From Alteromonas australica (GTDB lineage: Bacteria > Pseudomonadota > Gammaproteobacteria > Enterobacterales > Alteromonadaceae): a stretch of 64,000 nucleotides of DNA. The notes beneath the pieces were generated by a model that did no database searches, had not been told where the DNA came from, and saw only the letters and a program-made list of their open reading frames with translations. Below, one piece after another: positions 53,209 to 61,886 of this stretch (positions within the stretch are counted from its first letter, which is position 1; each line of letters opens with the position of its first letter). The stretch spans positions 1,550,001 through 1,614,000 of the forward strand of contig NZ_CP008849.1 of NCBI RefSeq assembly GCF_000730385.1, read 5' to 3'. Both the position numbers and the translations under genes were made by a program.

Positions 53209-54111
53209 ATGACTGAAAAGTTGCAAAAAGTGCTGGCCAACCAAGGGCTAGGCTCGCGACGAGAAATGGAACGTTGGATTGAACAAGGCAGAGTATCTGT
53301 AAACGGTACGCTTGCTACATTGGGCGACAGAGTCGACGGGTCTGCGCAAATTCGTGTAGATGGCCACCTTTTATCACGACAAACCGAACAGCCAGTATGC
53401 CGTGTGCTTATGTACAATAAGCCAGAAGGTGAACTGTGTAGTCGTCATGACCCCGACGGCAGAGATACTGTCTTCGATCGCCTGCCCGCGATTAGATTGG
53501 GGCGTTGGATCACCGTAGGGCGGTTGGATATGAACACCAGTGGTTTGTTACTTTTCACCAATGACGGTGAATTGGCAAACCGTTTAATGCACCCGAAATG
53601 CGAAGTTGAACGAGAATACGCTGTACGCGTATTTGGCGACGTCACTAACCAAACCCTTACGACGTTGCAAAAAGGCGTTCAGCTGGAAGATGGCGAAGCT
53701 AAGTTTTTGTCTATTACAGGTAAAGTGGCCCCTGTAGGGGCGGAAGACGAAAGCATGAATCGCTGGTTTAACGTTACCTTGAAAGAAGGGCGTAATCGCG
53801 AAGTCAGACGTCTTTGGGAATCCCAAGGTGTGCAAGTTAGCCGCTTGATAAGGGTAAAGTACGGGCCTCTAGCGTTACAAAAACGTTTACCTCAAGGGGC
53901 GTGGGTTGAACTTGGGCTAGAGGACGTCAATGCTTTAAGAGGCATTGTGCAATTACCGGAAGAAACCCAGTCTATGATTAATGTCCGTCAAAATAAATTA
54001 GACCATGTTCGCTTAAGCCGTATGCGCCGCTCTGTTAAAAAGCACAAAGTGCGTAAAGAGCAAAAAGAGCAAGGTGTGAAAAAGCGGGTGGGGCGTAACA
54101 CCAAACGTTAA
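53209..54111 (+). CDS. rluB: 23S rRNA pseudouridine(2605) synthase
   Basis: This RsuA/RluB-family enzyme has an N-terminal S4 RNA-binding domain ([20 protein letters not shown]) and a catalytic domain with Asp107 in [23 protein letters not shown]-type [11 protein letters not shown] and [12 protein letters not shown] follow. The C-terminal tail from about 265 is strongly basic, typical of RluB. Its place after scpAB fits RluB. A hairpin (TGGCGGTTTAT/ATAAACTGCCA, about 54127-54156) lies just after the stop but lacks a T-run on this strand. Confidence 0.93.
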   Translation: MTEKLQKVLANQGLGSRREMERWIEQGRVSVNGTLATLGDRVDGSAQIRVDGHLLSRQTEQPVCRVLMYNKPEGELCSRHDPDGRDTVFDRLPAIRLGRWITVGRLDMNTSGLLLFTNDGELANRLMHPKCEVEREYAVRVFGDVTNQTLTTLQKGVQLEDGEAKFLSITGKVAPVGAEDESMNRWFNVTLKEGRNREVRRLWESQGVQVSRLIRVKYGPLALQKRLPQGAWVELGLEDVNALRGIVQLPEETQSMINVRQNKLDHVRLSRMRRSVKKHKVRKEQKEQGVKKRVGRNTKR

Positions 54112-54314
54112 TTATCCACATTTTTTGGCGGTTTATTGTAAATGATAAACTGCCAAATAGTCTCCTAAGTCATTAATCATCTCGCCTTACCATTCTATAA
54201 GACCTTAAAACGCCTTCCCGCGCCTACATCTATGATTACTTCGGGCGATCTCCACCTAGGCTTCATTCGTAGCAAACGCAAGATACGAATATTTTCAGCG
54301 ACAAGGAGAGATTT

Positions 54315-55118
54315 ATGAAAGACATGCCACAGTTAGGAATGGGAACCTTTCGTTTAGAAGGGGATGAGGCGACTTCAGCGGTAACCTCGGCACTTAAGGT
54401 TGGATTTCGTCATGTTGATACTGCGCAATTCTATGATAACGAAGAGAACGTTGGAGACGCCATCAAAACAAGTGGTCTAGCCCGCTCTGAACTTTTCGTA
54501 ACCACAAAGGTGTGGCACGAAAACTTAGGCAAAAATGCGTTTATTCCAAGTGTTCACGAAAGCTTGGCAAAGCTAAAGTTAGAGTATGTTGATTTACTTT
54601 TGATCCATTGGCCTTACCCTGGTGATGACTTAACCATGGAAGACTATTTGGGAAGCTTAAAAGAAGTAAAACAGCTTGGCTTAGCCCGCCATATTGGGGT
54701 ATCTAACTTTACCATAGGCCAATTAGAGCAGGCTGAACGCATTCTAGGTGAAGGTGAAATTTACACTAACCAAATAGAATTACACCCGTTTATGCAAAAT
54801 AGACAGGTAGTAGAAGCCTGTAGAGAGAAAGGTATAGGGGTAACGGCCTATATGCCGTTTGCCGTTGGTAAAGTCATGAAAGATGAAACCCTTAAAGCGA
54901 TAGCGCTGGATCATGATGCTAGTCCAGCTCAAATTGTTTTAGCATGGATGGAAAAGCGAAAAATCTCTGCCATTCCTTCGTCTACTAGTGAATCTCATTT
55001 GGCACAAAATGTAGATTATAGCCGTGTGGTTTTAACCGCGGATGATTTAAAGCGTATTGACGATTTGGATAATGGCGATCGCATTGTTAACCCTGATTTT
55101 GCGCCCAACTGGGATTAA
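54315..55118 (+). CDS. dkgB: Aldo/keto reductase, DkgB-like
   Basis: An NADPH-dependent aldo/keto reductase of 267 residues, close to E. coli DkgB (2,5-diketo-D-gluconate or methylglyoxal reductase). The tetrad is seen as Asp and Tyr in HVDTAQFYDNEENVG, Lys in VTTKVWHEN and His in LLIHWPYP. IGVSNFTIGQLEQAE and TNQIELHPFMQNR are family marks, and the C terminus ends NPDFAPNWD. The exact substrate cannot be read from the sequence. Confidence 0.9.
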   Translation: MKDMPQLGMGTFRLEGDEATSAVTSALKVGFRHVDTAQFYDNEENVGDAIKTSGLARSELFVTTKVWHENLGKNAFIPSVHESLAKLKLEYVDLLLIHWPYPGDDLTMEDYLGSLKEVKQLGLARHIGVSNFTIGQLEQAERILGEGEIYTNQIELHPFMQNRQVVEACREKGIGVTAYMPFAVGKVMKDETLKAIALDHDASPAQIVLAWMEKRKISAIPSSTSESHLAQNVDYSRVVLTADDLKRIDDLDNGDRIVNPDFAPNWD

Positions 55119-55157
55119 GGGCTTGTCACCCTTAGCCATGCTTTATTAAAACTTAAG

Positions 55158-55187
55158 CCGCGCCTTTACGTTAAAGGCGCGGTGTTT
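55158..55187. terminator. Bidirectional terminator between convergent genes
   Basis: CCGCGCCTTTA and TAAAGGCGCGG form an eleven-base-pair stem with a three-base loop and T-rich flanks on both strands. Confidence 0.88.
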
Positions 55188-55752
55188 AAGAGGCGTCAGG
55201 ATCAATCGTTTTGATGATTCGAGCAGGGTTGCCGCCAATAACTAGGTTACTACCAAAACTTTTCGTTACTACAGCACCAGATGCCACAACCACGTTGTTT
55301 CCAAGTGTCACACCAGGGTTGATCACTGCCATGCCGCCTATCCAACAGTTATCGCCAATAGTGATGGGTTTAGCAAACTCGACGCCGGTCGCACGCTGAG
55401 TGGGGTTAATGGGATGAGTAGCGGTATAGAGCCCGACTTGGGGGGCAAGCATGCAGTTGTCACCAATAGTGACGGGTGCAGCATCAAGAATGACACAGTT
55501 AAAATTGGCGTAAAAGCTCTCGCCAACAAAGATGTTTTCACCATAGTCGCACTTAAACGTAGATTCAATATAAAGACGCTTGCCTGTACCACCAAACAAC
55601 TTTTTAAGCAGTTGGGTACGGGTTTTATGTTCACTTTGGCAGGTGCGATTTAATACATCGAGTTGTTGGCGACAGGCAACCCTCATCATTGTGAGGGTTT
55701 TATCTGAGGGGAAATACATTTCCCCCGAAAGCATTTTTTCTAATTCAGTCAT
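55186..55752 (-). CDS. maa: Maltose/galactoside O-acetyltransferase-like protein
   Basis: A left-handed beta-helix acetyltransferase of 188 residues. The N-terminal MLSGEMYFPSDKTL helix matches the Mac domain of Maa/LacA enzymes, and hexapeptide repeats begin near residue 75 (GENIFVGESFYAN, ITIGDNCMLAPQVGLYTATHP). The catalytic histidine lies in TATHPINPTQR. It acetylates a sugar hydroxyl, most likely glucose or maltose, but the sugar is inferred. Same strand as the following lipoprotein gene, 33 bases apart. Confidence 0.88.
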   Translation of the reverse strand: MTELEKMLSGEMYFPSDKTLTMMRVACRQQLDVLNRTCQSEHKTRTQLLKKLFGGTGKRLYIESTFKCDYGENIFVGESFYANFNCVILDAAPVTIGDNCMLAPQVGLYTATHPINPTQRATGVEFAKPITIGDNCWIGGMAVINPGVTLGNNVVVASGAVVTKSFGSNLVIGGNPARIIKTIDPDAS

Positions 55753-55785
55753 AACTTACGATAACGGTGAAAATAGCCACTGACC

Positions 55786-56454
55786 TTACTGTTCAACATG
55801 GTAACTTTCAACTACTTTCTGGTGATGCGCTGGATTTTCAAAAACCAAGGAGACAGGACGGTTTAATATAATACTGCCATGAATCTTAACGGTTTTATCT
55901 ATCGTTAATGTTGGTTTGTCATCGGAATCGAACCATTTAGAATCTGGTTTTTTATAGGTGATATCACCGAAGATAACACTCATATCTGAAAGATTAACAT
56001 CGCCATTTAAGGTTTCAATATCTTCTTTCACCGTTACGCCAACTAAATTTATATCGCCGTTTACAGAAGTAATGCTGTTTTCTATCTGGCTGTTTTTGTG
56101 AAGGTTTATGTCACCGTTGACAGTGGCTATTCCTGCGCGCACTTGCAGGTGGTCGCCTGCGTTAATATCACCATTCACAATATCGATTGCGCGTAGATTC
56201 ACGTGCTGTTCGATATCGAGATCCCCGTTGACGATGCTGACCTGCTCTGCGTGAGCGTGATGGTCTAAAGACACGTTACCGTTAACCGATGAAATTTCAC
56301 CTGCATGCTCGTGTTCCTCCACATGAATATTGCCAAAGAGGCTGCTTAAGCCGTCTCCATTATTGGCTTTGGCGTCACCAACTTGAATGATACAGCCGGT
56401 TAAAAAAGTAGAAGAAATGAGCACTGCGGCCAGTAAGGTACGGTGATGAGACAT
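55786..56454 (-). CDS. Lipoprotein with six VNGD repeats (DUF4097-like beta-solenoid)
   Basis: A lipoprotein signal ends in STFLTGC, with Cys21 as anchor. Residues from about 55 to 165 contain six copies of a motif (V/L)NG(D/N) spaced 18-19 residues, each followed by hydrophobic-polar alternation, which suggests a beta-solenoid like DUF4097 or adhesin-type folds. Many His residues lie in the first repeats and could bind metal. It is probably attached to the outer membrane. Function unknown; the gene is on the same strand as the maa-like gene. Confidence 0.75.
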   Translation of the reverse strand: MSHHRTLLAAVLISSTFLTGCIIQVGDAKANNGDGLSSLFGNIHVEEHEHAGEISSVNGNVSLDHHAHAEQVSIVNGDLDIEQHVNLRAIDIVNGDINAGDHLQVRAGIATVNGDINLHKNSQIENSITSVNGDINLVGVTVKEDIETLNGDVNLSDMSVIFGDITYKKPDSKWFDSDDKPTLTIDKTVKIHGSIILNRPVSLVFENPAHHQKVVESYHVEQ

Positions 56455-56732
56455 GATTATTCCTATTTTGTTATTTGTTCACTGAAAAGCACATGATGAG
56501 GTATGGCTCCTCGCACAGATGCTAAAACCAAGATGGATATTAGCCAAAGCTGTAAAAAAGTAACCACAAGTTGTGCCAAGTTATATAGTTCATATTATTC
56601 AATGTGTTACTGATATTTTTCCTCTTGTGAGAAATGCGGATTAGTCAGGATGATTACGGAGTGGTCATTTTGACTAACTTATTGAGTTTTCAAATAACTC
56701 TCCTGTAGCCGTCTCCAGTACAAAAAGACAGA

Positions 56733-56924
56733 TTGGACAGTCATAAGATAAATTGGACAGTCAAAACAGAAGAAGGACAGATTGGACAGTCAAACGGAAT
56801 TGGACAGTCAAAACTGAAGAAGGACAGATTGGACAGTCAAACGGGATTGGACAGTCAAACGGGATTGGACAGTCAAAACTGAAGAAGAAAAAATGGGTCA
56901 GTCAAAAACACATATTGGACAGTC
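56733..56924 (+). repeat. Eight-copy TTGGACAGTC array
   Basis: Exact copies start at 56733, 56753, 56782, 56800, 56829, 56847, 56865 and 56915, all on the plus strand, with spacings of 18, 20, 29 and 50 bases. Decayed half-copies (AAGGACAGA, GGGTCAGTCA) lie between them. It is the largest array in the window and occupies the gap between the lipoprotein and arsC. The frame across it encodes only repeat peptides. The remainder of the 558-base gap (56455-57012) shows no gene. Confidence 0.95.
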
Positions 56925-57012
56925 GCATGGGGTACTATTTGATGATTGTCCATATTTTGGTAACAGAGGTAGGATATTGTTATAGCGAATAATTTACGTA
57001 AAGGAGATAAGG

Positions 57013-57489
57013 GTGATTACCATTTACCATAACCCAGAGTGCGGCACTTCTCGCAATGTACTTCAAATAATAAGAGATGCAGGGTACAGCCCGCAGGTTA
57101 TTGAATATGTAAAAGAAGGTTGGGATGGGGATCAACTCGATTATTTGCTAAGCGCGGCGAAGATAACACCAAGGCAGGCGCTTCGAACCACAAAATCGCC
57201 TGCAGGCGCTCTAGGGCTTTTAGATGAATCAGTGACGGATGATGTTCTCTTTGAAGCTATGTTAGCTCACCCCATTTTGGTGAATAGGCCTATGGTTTGC
57301 ATATCAGTTGATGAATATGAGGTTGAGGCGACGAGAGTGCCAAAACGGCCGTCTCAAGAAGTGGTTGCCTTGTGCAGGCCTAGTGATGCTATTTTGGATA
57401 TTTTACCTCTATGGCCAACGGGCCCTTACCAAAAAGAAGATGGTACGCTAATTATCGATACGTCAGGGCAGCGAGTTTTACACAAATAA
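57013..57489 (+). CDS. arsC: Glutaredoxin-coupled arsenate reductase
   Basis: ArsC reduces arsenate to arsenite with glutathione and glutaredoxin. The catalytic Cys10 is in HNPECGTSRNVL; the arginine-rich positions of the family are in ALRTTKSP, ILVNRPMV and TRVPKRPSQEV. At 158 residues it is about 17 longer than E. coli ArsC, with an extra C-terminal tail. No arsB or arsR is adjacent. The GTG at 57013 has AAGGAGATAAGG before it. Confidence 0.93.
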   Translation: MITIYHNPECGTSRNVLQIIRDAGYSPQVIEYVKEGWDGDQLDYLLSAAKITPRQALRTTKSPAGALGLLDESVTDDVLFEAMLAHPILVNRPMVCISVDEYEVEATRVPKRPSQEVVALCRPSDAILDILPLWPTGPYQKEDGTLIIDTSGQRVLHK

Positions 57490-57515
57490 ATGAGTAGGTA
57501 GGTTAGGAGATCACA

Positions 57516-58802
57516 GTGCATCAAAAGCAAGTTCAGTTGCGAAAAGCAAAGCAGTTAGCATTGTGGTGTTTAGTGGTAGCCGGGAGTATTTTTGTCGGCA
57601 CTATTCTGATACCGAAGTTTTTCCCAGAGCTCGCCAGTGCTTGGTGGCTTGGGTTGATAAAAATGGCCAGCGAAGCTGCATTGGTTGGTGGGCTAGCCGA
57701 TTGGTTCGCGGTCACCGCCTTATTTAAGCCTATTCCTGCTAGATACCCCATTCCCCATACCAATATTGTGGCCAATAATAAGCGAGCAATCGCTGATAAC
57801 TTATCCCTTTTTGTTAAGGATAAATTTTTTCACGCCACGGCAATTGAGAAGCTGATTAAAGAAAGTGATCCTGCGAAAGGCGCAGGGAGGTGGCTATCTA
57901 ACGTAAATAACAGTACACGATTAAGTCGCTTCTTGTGTGATGCATTAAGCGGAATATTGCGGGTGATTGACGACAAGCCGGTAAAAGCCTTTATCGCAAA
58001 AACGGCACATAAAGGGTTAAAGCAAATCGACTTACGGCAACTCATGGTCACTTCTTTAAATTCGGTAACAAAAGAGCGGCAGCATCAGGTTGTGCTCGAT
58101 AAGGTTCTTGGCAAACTTGCCAGTTTAATGTCGCAGTCTAGTACGCAAGAGTATATTGCTGAAACCTTAGTGGCATGGCTAAAGACAGAATATAGCCGGG
58201 TGGAAAAAATTCTTCCCTCAAGTTGGTTAAGTGAAAAGGGAGCACTTATCGCTGTTAAGGCCGTTTCCAGCATCCTTGACGATATCTATCATGACGCAGA
58301 GCACCCAATTCGACACGCTTTTGATGAACAGGTGCATGAATTTCTTTATGAACTTCAGCACAGCCCTTTAATGGAGGAAAAGGTTAACAGGTACAAAGCG
58401 CAATTGGTTAACGACCCCGCCCTAAACGGTTATATTCACAAAAGTTGGCAACGTTTTCACGCTTGGCTTCTGGCATCTTTAGAAGCACGTGAGGGGCTGG
58501 TAGAAACCAAGGTTTCTCGCTGGCTTCAAGAGTTGGGTATTAGCCTTACTGAAAACAGTGATTTATCACAGGCATTTAATACCCATATCGGCGAGGCGGC
58601 AAAATACATGGCACCAGAATTAGCTGACTTCTTAACCCGGCATATTAGAGATACCATCAACAGTTGGGATGAAAGAGAAATGGCCGAGCAAGTTGAACTT
58701 AATATCGGGCGAGATCTGCAAAAAGTGCGTATTAATGGCACCCTAGTGGGTGGTTTAATCGGTGCTATATTATTTGCGGTCGAGCGTCTTATTGGGAGTT
58801 AA
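57516..58802 (+). CDS. DUF445 family membrane protein (YjiN-like)
   Basis: A 428-residue protein with two membrane helices near the N terminus (about 13-35 and 45-65, with the hallmark ALVGGLADWFAVTALFKPIP) and one at the C terminus (about 410-425). A long helical region between them is probably coiled coil. The DUF445/YjiN family has no settled function. The GTG start follows AGGAGA. Its last 33 bases overlap the convergent tpm gene. Confidence 0.88.
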   Translation: MHQKQVQLRKAKQLALWCLVVAGSIFVGTILIPKFFPELASAWWLGLIKMASEAALVGGLADWFAVTALFKPIPARYPIPHTNIVANNKRAIADNLSLFVKDKFFHATAIEKLIKESDPAKGAGRWLSNVNNSTRLSRFLCDALSGILRVIDDKPVKAFIAKTAHKGLKQIDLRQLMVTSLNSVTKERQHQVVLDKVLGKLASLMSQSSTQEYIAETLVAWLKTEYSRVEKILPSSWLSEKGALIAVKAVSSILDDIYHDAEHPIRHAFDEQVHEFLYELQHSPLMEEKVNRYKAQLVNDPALNGYIHKSWQRFHAWLLASLEAREGLVETKVSRWLQELGISLTENSDLSQAFNTHIGEAAKYMAPELADFLTRHIRDTINSWDEREMAEQVELNIGRDLQKVRINGTLVGGLIGAILFAVERLIGS

Positions 58803-59435
58803 CGTGAAAACCAAGTTGTTGGCATTAACTTTACCTTTCAACCCGCCCTCTAGATTAGAGTGCTCTATACATTCAACCTTGTAGTGTTCACGATACAAAG
58901 CGGTAACGGTGTCTTCACTTACGCTAAACGGCGGCCCAGGCATGGCATTTTGGTCATATTCAAATGACACTATAAGTTGAGGAGCACATTGGGTGAGTGC
59001 CACTATATGTTGAGTATATTGTGCTCTTAAGGCCTCTGGTAGTGCCACTAAGGCAGCCCTATCGTAAACCGCAGATATTGGACCTATGTCGTTTTTCGTT
59101 AACGTGAAAATGTCACCCACAAAAACGGTTAACGTATCTTTCTGATAAACTTTGCCATGTGCAAATTCCCGAATGATTGGGATAACGCCCAATTCCTCAA
59201 ATAGTTGCTGTATAGCAATTTCGCTTAACTCAGCGCCTATCACCTGGCACTGTTGAGATAGTAACCATGCAATGTCTCTTGTTTTACCACAAAGCGGTAC
59301 AAAAATGCGTGGGGGCAGGGCAGGTGATGTATTCAATATCACATCGGCATATTTAACCAAAAATGGGTTACCTGTGGGTTCATGAAAGCCAATCTCATTA
59401 TTTTGCCACTTACTGTGCCAGAAATTGTGTTCCAT
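58770..59435 (-). CDS. tpm: Thiopurine S-methyltransferase family protein
   Basis: A SAM-dependent methyltransferase of 221 residues. It begins FWHSKWQNNEIGFHEPTGNPFL, the hallmark of bacterial TPMTs, and has VPLCGKTRDIAWLLSQ and GAELSEIAIQQLF as the SAM site, with VYDRAALVALPEALR later. Bacterial TPMTs methylate thiopurines and also selenium or tellurium oxyanions, so metalloid detoxification is possible, and arsC lies nearby. The link between the two is inference. Confidence 0.92.
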   Translation of the reverse strand: MEHNFWHSKWQNNEIGFHEPTGNPFLVKYADVILNTSPALPPRIFVPLCGKTRDIAWLLSQQCQVIGAELSEIAIQQLFEELGVIPIIREFAHGKVYQKDTLTVFVGDIFTLTKNDIGPISAVYDRAALVALPEALRAQYTQHIVALTQCAPQLIVSFEYDQNAMPGPPFSVSEDTVTALYREHYKVECIEHSNLEGGLKGKVNANNLVFTLTPNKTLDRK

Positions 59436-59474
59436 AGAATAACCTCACTGTGATGTAGTAAAACGGTAGAGCAC

Positions 59475-59501
59475 AAAAAAGGCAGTTAAGTTAACTGCCT
59501 C
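59475..59501 (-). terminator. Terminator after bamE
   Basis: GGCAGTTAA and TTAACTGCC form a stem followed on the minus strand by a run of T. It lies 10-35 bases after the bamE stop. Confidence 0.88.
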
Positions 59502-59511
59502 ATCGTTTATG

Positions 59512-59868
59512 TTAGTTGTCTAGAGGGACGTTAAATTCTTCAGATAGTTCAAAGTCACCTTCTACGGTATCTACTTTGTTATCGACGAAATTAATGGTCA
59601 TTTGTTTTTGAAAATCTTCCCCACGCTTTCTCATACCTCTTTTCATGTCATACACATAATACCAAGTGTCATCATCAAAAGAGTCTTTAACCACCGGGTT
59701 TCCCAGTACATATTTGACTTGCTCTTTCGTCATGCCTACGCGTAGTTTTTTAACGTCCCGCTCATCAAGGAAGTTCCCTTGAGGGACATCAATGCGATAG
59801 ATCCAGTTCGTACAAGCGGTAGAGGTTAGGGTAATGCCAAGTATTACTAAAAGATGTTGCAACTTCAT
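59512..59868 (-). CDS. bamE: Outer membrane protein assembly factor BamE
   Basis: BamE is a small lipoprotein of the BAM complex that helps insert beta-barrel proteins. The signal ends in LTSTAC with Cys19 as lipid anchor. The fold signature is DVKKLRVGMTKEQVKYVLGNPVVKDSF followed by TWYYVYDMKRG. The 118-residue length matches E. coli BamE (113). It lies downstream of recN on the same strand, as in E. coli. Confidence 0.95.
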   Translation of the reverse strand: MKLQHLLVILGITLTSTACTNWIYRIDVPQGNFLDERDVKKLRVGMTKEQVKYVLGNPVVKDSFDDDTWYYVYDMKRGMRKRGEDFQKQMTINFVDNKVDTVEGDFELSEEFNVPLDN

Positions 59869-59992
59869 GCGTTTTTAAGTCCAGTATTGCCTTTGTTAGT
59901 GCCTAAAGGTTTATAAAAATCTAAAACCTAAGCTATTTTATTGCAAGCGCGAAGGCATGCTACATTGACAACTATGACCAATCAACTGCATT

Positions 59993-61678
59993 TTAGTTCG
60001 ATGATGCGCTTTTAAGTAGCTCTTTTGCGTTCGCTAAGGCTGATTTGGTGACTTTGTCACCAGCCAATAGGCGAGCCAGTTCGTCTATCCTGTCTTGCTT
60101 TGTAAGGGCTAGCATTTGAGTTTCTGTACTTTCACCATCGGTTAACTTGGTGACGAAAAGCTGATTGTGCGCTTGTGCTGCAACTTGAGGTAAATGTGTC
60201 ACACACATGACCTGGTGAGCCTTTCCTAAGCGTCTTAATAAACCACCTACAATAGACGCCGTGGGGCCGCTAATACCGGTATCCACTTCATCGAAAATCA
60301 TCGTCGGCGTCGCATGGTTATCACTTGCTATAACCTGAATTGCCAAACCAATGCGTGACAGTTCGCCTCCTGAGACCACTTTTTCTAATTTGTCTGTTTC
60401 CTGGCCAGGGTTGGTAGACACGTTAAATTGCACAGTATCGAGGCCATAACTCACCGGTTTTTTCAGTTCATCGTATTCAACGCCGATATTCACTTTTGCA
60501 TGGGGCATATTCATTTGTTGAATTTGTGCTTCAATTGCACTGGCTAACTTCGATGCAGCTATAGACCGGCTTTCTGAGAGCTTTTTGGTGGCCAGGAGAT
60601 AAGCGCTGTGGCTTTGCTCAACCTCTAATTCCAGCGTACCTAGCAAAGTCTCTTGTTCACCCAGCGCAGTAAACTCACTGACTAGGGATTGGTGATGAGA
60701 AAACAACGCCTCAGGCATGACAGCGTGTTTACGCGCAAGCTCCATGGCTTTTGCGTACCTAGCTTCAACCTGCTGAAGGCGTAAGGGATCAATTTCCAAT
60801 TGATCGCAATAACTTCTTAATTCACTGGCGGCTTCTTCAATTTGAATTGAAGCATCGTTTAACATGGATATGATAGGCGTTAAGGTTGCATCGTGCGCTT
60901 CTAATTCGCCTAACCTTTCAATACTATTTTGAATGACTGAAAGGGCATTCCCTTCGTCACTTTCATACAAGTTGTACACACTGGTTTGAGCTTGTTCGAG
61001 TAAACTTTGGCCGTTGCTTAATCGCTTATGCTCTATTTCAAGCTCTTCAAACTCTCCTTGCTCTAAGGCAAATTCATCCAGCTCTTTGACTTGGTAAGTT
61101 AATAACTGCAGGCGATCCTCCCTTTGCTGTGCCTGCGCTTTAAGCGTTGTCAGGGTGTTTTGCTTTTGTTTCCACTGAGAAAATGTACTTTTTACTTCAC
61201 TAAGCAAGGAGGAGTGCGACGCAAAACTATCCACTAATTGACGTTGATAATCTTCCTTAAGCAGCTGTAAATGGGTATTTTGGCCGTGAATAGCCAACAA
61301 AGATTGACCCAAGCCTTTAAGCTGTTGAAGCGAGGCAGGCACCCCGTTGATAAAGGCTTTAGAGCGCCCTTCTTTTGAAATAATACGTCGAATAAAGCAG
61401 CTGTTTTCATCTTCGTCAGAAGTGAGTTCATGCTCGTTAAGGAAATGTTTTGCTTTATGGTTATCGGTTAGCGAAAAATGGGCAATAATTTCTGCTTTTG
61501 CTGCCCCTTTGCGCACCGCATTAGCGTCGGCTCTTTCACCCAGACATAAGCTTAAGGCATCAATAGCAATTGATTTACCTGCACCGGTTTCACCTGTGAT
61601 GGCGGTTAAGCCATTCTCTAGTTGTACAGATAACTGTTTGACAACGGCAAAATTTGAAATAGAAAGATGCGCTAACAT
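59993..61678 (-). CDS. recN: DNA repair protein RecN
   Basis: RecN is an SMC-like ATPase for double-strand break repair. Walker A is TGETGAGKSIAID at residues 28-40; long coiled-coil arms span about 160-360; the signature SGGELSRIGLAIQ and Walker B MIFDEVDTGISGPTA lie near the end. I choose the ATG at 61678 (561 residues; E. coli has 553). A longer frame to 61780 would add 34 residues and cover the LexA sites. Two LexA boxes upstream mark it as an SOS gene. Confidence 0.96.
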   Translation of the reverse strand: MLAHLSISNFAVVKQLSVQLENGLTAITGETGAGKSIAIDALSLCLGERADANAVRKGAAKAEIIAHFSLTDNHKAKHFLNEHELTSDEDENSCFIRRIISKEGRSKAFINGVPASLQQLKGLGQSLLAIHGQNTHLQLLKEDYQRQLVDSFASHSSLLSEVKSTFSQWKQKQNTLTTLKAQAQQREDRLQLLTYQVKELDEFALEQGEFEELEIEHKRLSNGQSLLEQAQTSVYNLYESDEGNALSVIQNSIERLGELEAHDATLTPIISMLNDASIQIEEAASELRSYCDQLEIDPLRLQQVEARYAKAMELARKHAVMPEALFSHHQSLVSEFTALGEQETLLGTLELEVEQSHSAYLLATKKLSESRSIAASKLASAIEAQIQQMNMPHAKVNIGVEYDELKKPVSYGLDTVQFNVSTNPGQETDKLEKVVSGGELSRIGLAIQVIASDNHATPTMIFDEVDTGISGPTASIVGGLLRRLGKAHQVMCVTHLPQVAAQAHNQLFVTKLTDGESTETQMLALTKQDRIDELARLLAGDKVTKSALANAKELLKSASSN

Positions 61679-61699
61679 AACCACACTCGCAAACGTTGA

Positions 61700-61738
61700 A
61701 CATGATGATATATACAGTACGTGTAAATATATACAGTA
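61700..61738 (-). promoter_or_regulatory. Two adjacent LexA (SOS) boxes of recN
   Basis: On the minus strand, TACTGTATATATTTACACGT (61719-61738) and TACTGTATATATCATCATGT (61700-61719) lie end to end, sharing one base. Each matches TACTGTATATATATACAGTA well, with CTG-N10-CAC and CTG-N10-CAT in place of CTG-N10-CAG. Both lie 22-60 bases before the recN start. E. coli recN also has more than one LexA site. Confidence 0.88.
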
Positions 61739-61886
61739 TTTCGCCAATGTAAAGTAAAAAGCGTTAGGCTGTGATAGCAAGTTAAAGCGATTATTTAATG
61801 AGCGCTTTTAAGATCAATGAGTTAGTTAATTGCTATGTAATAACAATAGAGAAAAAATTTTGCACAAAGGGGGAGTGATTGACGTT

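Noticed and set aside
56733..56924. CRISPR array
   Set aside because: The repeat is only 10 bases, the spacing is irregular and mostly 8-19 bases, there is no leader or cas gene, and the same unit occurs singly across the window.
56753..56992. Open frame of 79 codons upstream of arsC
   Set aside because: It starts inside a repeat and its first two thirds are translated TTGGACAGTC units in shifting frames; no ribosome site and no family resemblance.
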